Source: Longimonas sp046498435 (lineage in GTDB: Bacteria; Bacteroidota; Rhodothermia; Rhodothermales; Salinibacteraceae). From it: a DNA stretch of 18,810 bases. The stretch covers positions 1 through 18,810 of the forward strand of contig NZ_JAWOAR010000041.1 of the NCBI RefSeq assembly GCF_046498435.1, read 5' to 3'. A program made the translations under genes and the position numbers. This document shows positions 13,234 through 18,810 of the stretch, in pieces. How positions within the stretch are numbered: position 1 is the stretch's first letter; the number at the start of each line of letters is the position of its first letter. Under the pieces are notes generated by a model. It was not told the DNA's origin. It worked only from the letters and a program-made list of their open reading frames with translations, and ran no database searches.

Positions 13234-15348
13234 CTAAAACGGCAGATCATCGTCGGGCGGTGCGGTGGAACTGGGGGGAAGCGATGTCTGATCTGTGGAT
13301 GCGGGGAGCGCCTCGGGCGCATCAGATTCCGGGCGGTCGGATTCCGGCAGTTCGGCATCAGGTGAGGCTTCTACCAGCTCCACCGGCTCCAGAATCGACT
13401 CGGGGATGTCTTCCAGAAAGCGGCTGGGCGAGGCCATCGTATCCCCATAGTACCGATGCGTTTGCAGCATGGGGTACGAGATGAAGAGGTTCTCCTCGGC
13501 CCGTGTTACAGCCACGTAGAGCAGGCGCAGCTCCTCATCGAGTCCGCCGGGTTCGTCGAGGGCGTACTGCGAGGGCAGCGTGCCGTCGAGCGCGTGGATG
13601 AGAAATACGCTGTGGAATTCGAGGCCCTTTGCGGAGTGGATGGTGGAGAGCACGAGCGGAGCCTCGTCATCAGTCGTGCCCTCTTGGTCGAGCGTTGAAA
13701 GCTCAATCGGGTCGAGCGTGAGATCGGCCAGGAAGCGCTGGCGGCTGTCGTAGCGGGCGGCGAGCGGAGCCAGATGCTCCAGATCCGATTCGCGCTTGGG
13801 GTAATCCTCGGGATACGCTTGTTCGAAGAGCGGTCGGTAGTAGGTGAGCACCGCGTCCATCTGCTCGGTAAGCGGCTGCTCGTTGGGGCGGATGCTGCGG
13901 AGCGTGTTCAGCAGCTGGGTGAGCGTATCGAGATAGCGCTGCGCGAAGGGGCCGTGCTCGTCGACAACGAAGGCGCTGTGATCCTCGGCGGTGAGCCAGT
14001 CGATGAGGTCTTGCGCGGTCTTCGGGCCGATGCCATGAATCAACTGCAAGATGCGATTCCAGGCCGCCGCGTCATCGGGATTCTCGGCCACACGCAGATG
14101 CGCCAGTACATCTTTGATGTGCGCGGCCTCGCTCAGTTTGGTGCCGCCGTACTTCACGTACGGAATGTTGCGCTTGCCCAGTTCAATCTCAACGTCGTAG
14201 CTGTTGTGGCTGCTGCGAAAGAGCACCGCCTGGTCGCGAAGCGGCACGCCTTGCTCGCGAAGCTGCGCCACCATCTGCCCGACAAAGCGCGCCTCCATCG
14301 CGGTGTCGGCGGCAGGCACAATTGCAGGCAGGTCTCCCGTGTCGCCATCTGAGAAGAGCGTCTTGTCGTACGAGCGGTTGGCGTGGTCAATGAGATGATT
14401 TGCCAGGTCCAGGATCGGTTGTTTGGAGCGGTAGTTTTGCTCCAGCTTCAGCACGCGGGCGTTGTCATATTGCTTGGGGAAGCGAAAGATGTTGCGGAAG
14501 TCGGCCCCGCGAAATCGGTAGATGCTCTGCGCGTCGTCGCCCACGGCGGTGACGTTGCCGTGGACCGCGGTAAACTGCTGTACAAGATCGGCCTGTACGG
14601 CGTTGGTATCCTGGTATTCGTCGACGAGCACATGGCGACAGCGCGCAGCCACCTGCTGACGGACGGTGTCATTTTGCGACAGCAGTTCGTGGGTGCGTCG
14701 CAGAAGGTCGTCGAAGTCGAGCATGTGGTGCTCGGCTTTGTACGTGCGGTAGGTTTCTTGCAGTTCGCGCAGGTCGTCGTGCAGATGCGTAAACTGCGGG
14801 TAGCGGTCGTTCAGTACCTCCGACAGCGAGCGGTCGCGGTTCACCGTGTCGGAGAACATGGATTGCAGCGTGCCCTTGTTGGGGAAGCGCTCGGCCCGAT
14901 CGGGGTAGCCGCCGCGGGTGCGCAGCATAGAGAGCACATCGGCAGCGTCGGCGGCGTCGAGGATCGTGAAGTCGGGCGAGAGGTTGAGCGCTGGGGCGTG
15001 CGTGCGCAGCAGCTGCATGCAGAAGCTGTGGAAGGTGCCACCACGCACGCGCTCGCAGCGTCCGTCGAGGAGCGAAGCGGCGCGCGTCATCATATCGCGG
15101 GCGGCGCGGCGCGTGAAGGTGAGCAGCACGATGGAGCGCGGGTCGAGTCCGGTTTCCACCAGATACGAGAGCCGGTAGACGAGTGTGCGCGTTTTGCCGG
15201 TGCCTGCGCCCGCCACAATGAGCAGCGCACCAGGGTCGGCGGTGGCGGCGGCGTACTGCTGATCGTTCAGTTCGGCCCGGTAGTCGACGGTGAGGTTCTC
15301 GGGCGCGGTTCCGGAGCCGGTGGGTTCAAGCGTAATGCGACGAGCCAT
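13234..15348 (-). CDS. UvrD/PcrA-type DNA helicase with SSB-like C-terminal tip
   Basis: This superfamily 1A 3'-5' DNA helicase of 704 residues acts in repair or in removing proteins and R-loops. The motifs in order are: Q motif (LNDQQYAAA, residues 28-36), Walker A GAGTGKT (47-53), LLTFTRRAARDM, GTFHSF, VLVDEYQDTN (about 240), VGDDAQSIYRFRG, QNYRS, STIHSAKGLEF and RLLYVAVTRAEENLF. After motif VI comes about 60 residues of low-complexity Pro/Ser/Asp/Glu sequence ending exactly in PPDDDLPF-stop. This replaces the Tudor-like C-terminal domain of PcrA/UvrD and matches the acidic tip of bacterial SSB proteins. The start at 15348 (MARRITLEP) is the only ATG near the Q motif. There are no operon partners. 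Helicase call firm; the function of the tail is inferred. Confidence 0.95.
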   Translation of the reverse strand: MARRITLEPTGSGTAPENLTVDYRAELNDQQYAAATADPGALLIVAGAGTGKTRTLVYRLSYLVETGLDPRSIVLLTFTRRAARDMMTRAASLLDGRCERVRGGTFHSFCMQLLRTHAPALNLSPDFTILDAADAADVLSMLRTRGGYPDRAERFPNKGTLQSMFSDTVNRDRSLSEVLNDRYPQFTHLHDDLRELQETYRTYKAEHHMLDFDDLLRRTHELLSQNDTVRQQVAARCRHVLVDEYQDTNAVQADLVQQFTAVHGNVTAVGDDAQSIYRFRGADFRNIFRFPKQYDNARVLKLEQNYRSKQPILDLANHLIDHANRSYDKTLFSDGDTGDLPAIVPAADTAMEARFVGQMVAQLREQGVPLRDQAVLFRSSHNSYDVEIELGKRNIPYVKYGGTKLSEAAHIKDVLAHLRVAENPDDAAAWNRILQLIHGIGPKTAQDLIDWLTAEDHSAFVVDEHGPFAQRYLDTLTQLLNTLRSIRPNEQPLTEQMDAVLTYYRPLFEQAYPEDYPKRESDLEHLAPLAARYDSRQRFLADLTLDPIELSTLDQEGTTDDEAPLVLSTIHSAKGLEFHSVFLIHALDGTLPSQYALDEPGGLDEELRLLYVAVTRAEENLFISYPMLQTHRYYGDTMASPSRFLEDIPESILEPVELVEASPDAELPESDRPESDAPEALPASTDQTSLPPSSTAPPDDDLPF

Positions 15349-15663
15349 AAGCGTAGCGAAGAACCAAGGGCGGCAGAACAGGGCGAACTGGAACGCATGT
15401 CTGGTGGGGCGATTGCCTTAACTTAAGCCCGCGCATGGGTGATCCCGATGCGCAGCCGCCTGCCTGCCGGAAATCCGGACGATCTGCTGGCGCAGGCATG
15501 ATGCGTGGCTTTTTCCCTACCTAAACCGGTCCTGGAACTTGCCTGCAGGGCCTGCCAATCCCAAATGTGGTGAGGGATTGAGACATGGGGCTGTAGGGGA
15601 TTGGGCTGGGAAGCCGTTCGCTCCACGATCCCTTCGAGAAAAATAGACCGGGAGCGGTGGACA
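15349..15663. other. Divergent spacer between helicase and parA
   Basis: No gene is supported. It contains an 11-bp palindrome CTTAA-C-TTAAG (15417-15427) and a long imperfect hairpin (15454-15510, built on TGCCTGC/GCAGGCA and AGCCGC/GTGGCT) followed by TTTT on the top strand. A CAATCCC/GGGATTG hairpin lies at 15556-15580. None of these can be tied to a gene end in the right orientation. No DnaA boxes or parS-like palindrome are visible. Confidence 0.5.
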
Positions 15664-15692
15664 TTGCAGGGTGCTTTGTTGTACGTTATGAC
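15664..15692 (+). promoter_or_regulatory. Putative parAB promoter
   Basis: TTGCAG (15664-15669) and TATGAC (15687-15692) are 17 bp apart, giving a leader of about 38 nt to the parA ATG. The -10 matches the consensus at four of six positions. The -35 hexamer and spacing equal those of the symporter promoter at 388-416. Confidence 0.35.
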
Positions 15693-15701
15693 GGACGTAC
15701 A
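15680..15701. promoter_or_regulatory. 22-bp dyad over the parA -10 box
   Basis: TGTACGT (15680-15686) and ACGTACA (15695-15701) are perfect 7-bp inverted arms separated by 8 bp that coincide with the proposed -10 element. The position suits a repressor operator. It does not resemble the parS consensus (TGTTTCACGTGAAACA), so ParB spreading from here is not suggested. Confidence 0.5.
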
Positions 15702-15736
15702 CTTCGGCACAGTTGTATCGAGTGAAGCGGGGTTCT

Positions 15737-16690
15737 ATGGGAAAAGTCATCGCGGTTGCGAATCAGAAAGGCGGAGTCGGCAAAACGACGTCGGCCATTA
15801 ACCTGGCGGCGTCGCTGGCGGCGACTGAGTACTCGACATTGCTGCTTGACATTGACCCGCAGGCCAACTGCACCTCGGGCATTGGCGTAGCCCCGAAGGA
15901 TATCAACGCATCGATCTACGAGGCGCTGACTGGGCAGGTGGATCCGGAGGATACGGTGGTTACCACCGATATTCCGTTTCTGGACCTGATGCCGAGTCAC
16001 ATCAATCTGGTGGGGGCTGAGATTGAGATGATTGAGGTAGATGAGCGTGAGCGCATCCTGTCGAAGGTGCTTGAGCGGTTGCGCCGCACCTACGATTTTG
16101 TGGTGATTGACTGCCCGCCCTCGCTGGGATTGCTTACGTTGAACTCGCTTACTGCGGCCAACTCGGTGCTCATTCCGGTGCAGGCCGAGTATTTTGCACT
16201 GGAGGGTCTGGGGCAGTTGCTGAATACCATTAAGATTGTACGCAAGCACCTGAATCCGGAGTTGGAAATGGAGGGCGTGCTGCTTACGATGTTCGACACC
16301 CGGCTGCGGCTCTCGAACCAGGTGGCTAAGGAGGTGCGCCGCTACTTTGGCGATCAGGTGTTCGACACGATTGTACAGCGCAATGTGCGATTGTCGGAAG
16401 CCCCAAGCTTTGGCAAGCCTGTGATCTTGTACGATGCGTCGAGCAAAGGTGCACGCAACTACATGGCGCTGGCCCGCGAGATCGTGGAGGCCAATGCCGA
16501 CGCCTTAGGCACCTCGGACGCGGCGGAGTCATCGTCGAACGAGACGGCCTCCGATGAGGCGTCGGGCCCCTCGGATAACAGTCCGGCCCCGCCCTCCACA
16601 GACGGAGTGCCCACGCCGGATCCCGAGGAGCGTGCGCGAGCCCGCCGCCCGTCTACCCCGGCGAATGGCTTCTCCCTCTCAAACTCCTGA
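15737..16690 (+). CDS. parA: Chromosome-partitioning ATPase ParA (Soj)
   Basis: This cytosolic ATPase forms DNA-bound dimers and moves ParB-parS complexes during chromosome segregation. The deviant Walker A box is KGGVGKTT (residues 11-18). LLDIDPQAN and FVVIDCPPSLG are the other nucleotide-site motifs. ATG 15737 (TTCTATG) gives the typical MGKVIAVANQKGGVGKTT start; the upstream TTG at 15713 is rejected. The catalytic part ends near residue 255 (MALAREIVEANADALG). About 60 further residues rich in Ser, Pro, Asp and Glu, ending RRPSTPANGFSLSNS, are absent from ordinary Soj proteins of about 255 residues. parB follows after 93 nt in the same direction. Family call firm; tail function unknown. 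Confidence 0.95.
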   Translation: MGKVIAVANQKGGVGKTTSAINLAASLAATEYSTLLLDIDPQANCTSGIGVAPKDINASIYEALTGQVDPEDTVVTTDIPFLDLMPSHINLVGAEIEMIEVDERERILSKVLERLRRTYDFVVIDCPPSLGLLTLNSLTAANSVLIPVQAEYFALEGLGQLLNTIKIVRKHLNPELEMEGVLLTMFDTRLRLSNQVAKEVRRYFGDQVFDTIVQRNVRLSEAPSFGKPVILYDASSKGARNYMALAREIVEANADALGTSDAAESSSNETASDEASGPSDNSPAPPSTDGVPTPDPEERARARRPSTPANGFSLSNS

Positions 16691-16783
16691 TGTGTACTTG
16701 TTTCGTGCAGGATGCGCAGCCTACCGCGTTGTGCCCCTGTCTTTCTGGCTCCTATCTTTCCGGTTGATACCGACCTGTTTCTT

Positions 16784-17749
16784 ATGGCTAACAAATCTGC
16801 ACTTGGGCGCGGACTGAACGCGCTTCTGCCGGCTGACGGTGACGACGACGGCGACGAGCGCGACGGTACCGTGCGCAAGAGCCAATTGTACCAGTTCGAA
16901 AGCGACGAAGAGCGCATGGTGGGCCGCGTGGCCGAGGTCGCCATCGACGCGATTCGCCCAAATCGCTACCAGCCGCGTGAGTCGTTTGATGAAGAGTCGC
17001 TCGACGAACTGGCCGACTCGATTGAACAGATGGGCATCATTCAGCCCATTACGGTGCGTGCGCTGGGCAACGGCGAGTTCGAGATCATCTCGGGCGAGCG
17101 CCGCTGGCGAGCCGCACGCCGCACCAGCCTGACGCATTTGCCGTCGTTCGTGCGCCGTGCCGACTCGGAGCAGATGCTGGAGATGGCGCTGGTCGAGAAC
17201 GTGCAGCGCGAAGATCTGAATCCGATTGAGGTGGCCCTGGGCTACCACCGCCTGATGAGCGAAGTCGGTCTCACGCAGGCAGAAGTCGCCGAGAAGGTGG
17301 GGAAGAGCCGCGCCTCGGTGGCCAACTCGCTCCGGCTGCTGCGCCTGCCGCCGGTCGTGCAGGCGGCCCTGCGCGATGGCGAGGTAGCAATGGGCCATGC
17401 TCGTGCGCTTGTTACCATTGACGACCTGGAGGCGCAGGAGGAACTGCTGAACACCATTATTGAGGAGAACCTGTCGGTACGCGACGTGGAAGAACGGGCG
17501 CGCAACTGGCACGCCGCTCAGGAGGCCGATGAAGAGGACGACGATAGCACTGAAGATGCAACGTCAAGCGCCGATGCACGTCCGAACCGTACCGAGTTGC
17601 AGCTCAACGACTATCGAAAGCGGCTGCGCTCTCGTCTAAGCACACAGGTGCGCATCCATCATAACGACAAAGACAGCGAGGGCCGTATCGAGATTGCGTA
17701 CTACTCTGAAGAAGATCTGGAACGGTTGCTTGAACTGTTGGATGCGTGA
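16784..17749 (+). CDS. parB: Chromosome-partitioning protein ParB (Spo0J)
   Basis: This CTP-dependent DNA clamp of 321 residues loads at parS and interacts with ParA and SMC. The N-terminal MANKSALGRGLNALLP is the ParA-stimulating segment and carries the conserved LGRGL. The CTP-binding motifs are GERRWRA (94-100) and ENVQRED (118-124). The helix-turn-helix lies at about 142-165 (LTQAEVAEKVGKSRASVANSL). The C-terminal dimer domain (ELQLNDYRKRLRSRLSTQVR to LERLLELLDA) follows a very acidic linker (EADEEDDDSTED). The ATG at 16784 (TTCTTATG) is chosen over 16712 because it gives the canonical N-terminus. No matching parS site was found in the window. The DUF5683 gene follows after 44 nt. Confidence 0.96.
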   Translation: MANKSALGRGLNALLPADGDDDGDERDGTVRKSQLYQFESDEERMVGRVAEVAIDAIRPNRYQPRESFDEESLDELADSIEQMGIIQPITVRALGNGEFEIISGERRWRAARRTSLTHLPSFVRRADSEQMLEMALVENVQREDLNPIEVALGYHRLMSEVGLTQAEVAEKVGKSRASVANSLRLLRLPPVVQAALRDGEVAMGHARALVTIDDLEAQEELLNTIIEENLSVRDVEERARNWHAAQEADEEDDDSTEDATSSADARPNRTELQLNDYRKRLRSRLSTQVRIHHNDKDSEGRIEIAYYSEEDLERLLELLDA

Positions 17750-17793
17750 GGCACTCGACGTGTGCGTGTATCTCCGAATCCGCTATCAGCACC

Positions 17794-18456
17794 ATGCTTT
17801 TTGCACTATGCCGCTGGCGTCGGCTTTGGGGAGCGCTGCTGGGCATCGTACTTGCTGGGGTTGTGCTGGCCGGCCTGACGGTGCCCCTTGCGCATGCGCA
17901 GCCCGATAGCGTGCGTACCGAGCGGTTGCGTGCACAAGGCTATCCCGAAAACCACACGCCCCGGCGGGCGCTGTGGCGGGCGGCGGCGCTCCCGGGTTGG
18001 GGACAGGTCTACAACCGGCAGTATATCAAGCTTCCATTTGTGTATGCAGGGTTAGGAGGTATCGTGTACAACGCTGTGCGCAACCAGAACCGGTACCGGC
18101 TGTACCGGCGTGCCAATCAGTTTGCTGTGGGCCGAAGCGAAGCCGATGAGAACGGAGGCAGCAACCGGTTTGCACAGTACGAGTCGCAGTACAACGAGGT
18201 GCTCAACGAGATTGGGGCTGGGGCCTCTGCCTCTCTCATTCGCCAGCAGCGCGACGCCTACCAGCGCCAACGCAACCTCATGGTTATTGGCACCGGCGTG
18301 TTCTATGCGCTGACAATTGTAGATGCCTACGTAAGCGCCCACTTGCTTACGTTCGACGTGGGAGAAGACCTGTCTATTCAAGTGCATCCCACCTGGCAGC
18401 CCGCGCCAACAGGCACCCAGGCAGGCGTGCAGGCCACCTGGCGCATTGGACGCTAA
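17794..18456 (+). CDS. DUF5683 family membrane-associated protein
   Basis: This is a protein of 220 residues with no assigned function, commonly found beside parAB in Bacteroidota. An N-terminal signal peptide (LLGIVLAGVVLAGLTVPLAHA, cut before QPD) leads into the family core, PRRALWRAAALPGWGQVYNRQYIKLPFVYAGLGGIVYNAVRNQNRYRLYRRA. Two hydrophobic segments (KLPFVYAGLGGIVYNA and LMVIGTGVFYALTIVDAYVSAHL) flank a polar helical part rich in Gln, Arg and Tyr. A short beta-like tail ends the protein. The ATG at 17794 is used because the GTG at 17746 overlaps the parB stop and precedes a poor signal. In other Bacteroidota dapB and lepB often follow; here only repeats follow. Family call good; function unknown. 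Confidence 0.85.
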   Translation: MLFALCRWRRLWGALLGIVLAGVVLAGLTVPLAHAQPDSVRTERLRAQGYPENHTPRRALWRAAALPGWGQVYNRQYIKLPFVYAGLGGIVYNAVRNQNRYRLYRRANQFAVGRSEADENGGSNRFAQYESQYNEVLNEIGAGASASLIRQQRDAYQRQRNLMVIGTGVFYALTIVDAYVSAHLLTFDVGEDLSIQVHPTWQPAPTGTQAGVQATWRIGR

Positions 18457-18525
18457 CGCGTATGCCCAGAGGCAATGTCGTCCATTGCGACGAATGTGGG
18501 GAGCGGATGCCCCTCTGACATCTCC

Positions 18526-18557
18526 CAGAGGCCTCTTATTCTGCAGAGGCCTCTTAT
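18526..18557 (+). terminator. Tandem palindromes, probable end of the parAB operon
   Basis: CAGAGGCCTCTTAT occurs at 18526-18539 and again at 18544-18557. Each copy contains the 10-bp palindrome AGAGGCCTCT. The two copies can pair with each other into a 10-bp stem with an 8-nt loop, followed by TATA rather than a clean T-run. It lies 69 nt after the DUF5683 stop codon. Confidence 0.45.
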
Positions 18558-18678
18558 ACCATCTGCGCAGAATCGTCATGCAGATATTTAACAACTGACC
18601 TGTTCACGTTTTCACGGTACCCGACGCAAAATGACGGGCTCCTGAACAAACACATGGAGCCGCCTTCCCGAAGGATGG

Positions 18679-18717
18679 ATCCCGGATCAGCGATGCCAGG
18701 GGCACCTTGTCCGGGAT
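18679..18717. repeat. Hairpin repeat ending in a GGGATGAC block
   Basis: ATCCCGGA (18679-18686) pairs exactly with TCCGGGAT (18710-18717), with an inner TGCC/GGCA stem. The GGGATGACA edge is shared with the repeat at 7192-7219, so it is probably a member of the same dispersed family. Confidence 0.5.
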
Positions 18718-18770
18718 GACACATTGGTACGTAGTGCTGAACGTTGTGTTATACGCAATGCCCCACTCAG

Positions 18771-18810
18771 GTGTCATCCTGGACGCAGTGAGCTTGCGAA
18801 CGGAGATCCA
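18771..18810 (+). repeat. TCAT-CTGAGCGCAG family repeat, cut by the window edge
   Basis: It begins GTGTCATCCTGGACGCAGTG and ends GAGATCCA at the last base. It has the layout of the copies at 2379 and 6678 with a divergent centre. Confidence 0.55.

Larger units (their letters stand above)
18457..18810. other. Non-coding region after the parAB operon
   Basis: No gene is supported. It holds a tandem pair of palindromes (18526-18557), a GGCTCC/GGAGCC hairpin (about 18637-18661), an ATCCCGGA/TCCGGGAT hairpin (18679-18717), and a TCAT-CTGAGC-type repeat running to the window edge. Confidence 0.6.

Noticed and set aside
14383..15426. 347-codon plus-strand frame opposite the helicase
   Set aside because: It is a shadow of the helicase motifs on the other strand, with no recognisable domain.
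15454..15514. Terminator between helicase and parA
   Set aside because: A long imperfect hairpin is followed by TTTT on the top strand, but no plus-strand gene ends upstream of it, so I describe it only as a structure in the spacer.
15349..18810. parS sites or a replication origin near parAB
   Set aside because: No sequence close to TGTTTCACGTGAAACA was found. The few TATCCACA matches (near 3079 and 6151) are single, imperfect and inside genes, so there is no DnaA-box cluster.

Overview
The window reads as chromosomal DNA of a GC-rich member of the Bacteroidota/Rhodothermota group, most likely a halophile of the Salinibacter/Longimonas type. Three observations point there. A parA-parB pair is followed by a DUF5683 protein, an arrangement typical of Bacteroidota. 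Start codons lack Shine-Dalgarno sequences and are preceded by C/T-rich DNA. Linkers and tails are acidic, and both dedicated transporters are sodium-coupled. The assignment is an inference; no rRNA or other marker gene is present.

Layout from left to right. (1) 1-523: non-coding DNA with a 16-bp tandem repeat and a promoter. (2) 524-2290: AGCS-family sodium:amino acid symporter. (3) 2291-2903: repeat-rich spacer. (4) 2904-5571: upp (uracil phosphoribosyltransferase) followed by an NhaC-family Na+/H+ antiporter with a secreted N-terminal domain. (5) 5667-6434, minus strand: RNase Z-like metallo-beta-lactamase-fold hydrolase. (6) 6435-7440: a 1-kb spacer with a second copy of the 96-nt repeat. 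(7) 7441-9217: a BlaI-type repressor overlapping an M56 (BlaR1-like) membrane metalloprotease with a TonB-like C-terminal domain, then (9477-10034) a separate TonB-domain lipoprotein. (8) 10598-11266: DEDDy 3'-5' exonuclease. (9) 11786-13189: CysM-type cysteine synthase plus a JAMM/M67 metallopeptidase. (10) 13234-15348, minus strand: UvrD/PcrA helicase ending in an SSB-like acidic tip. (11) 15737-18456: parA, parB and a DUF5683 membrane protein. (12) 18457-18810: non-coding DNA with hairpins and dispersed repeats.

Functional units. The BlaI-M56 pair looks like a proteolysis-relieved repressor circuit whose usual beta-lactam sensor is replaced by a TonB-like domain. The CysM-JAMM pair matches the sulfur-carrier-protein route to cysteine known from Mycobacterium (mec-cysO-cysM), although no carrier gene lies here. 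parAB is the chromosome segregation module, with a dyad over its probable promoter.

The most notable points are the DDDLPF terminus of the helicase, the 96-nt two-hairpin repeat whose only two differences between copies preserve folding, an apparent intrinsic terminator 22 nt upstream of cysM, and dispersed TCAT-CTGAGCGCAG-type repeats in the larger spacers. I found no CRISPR array, transposase, tRNA or rRNA.
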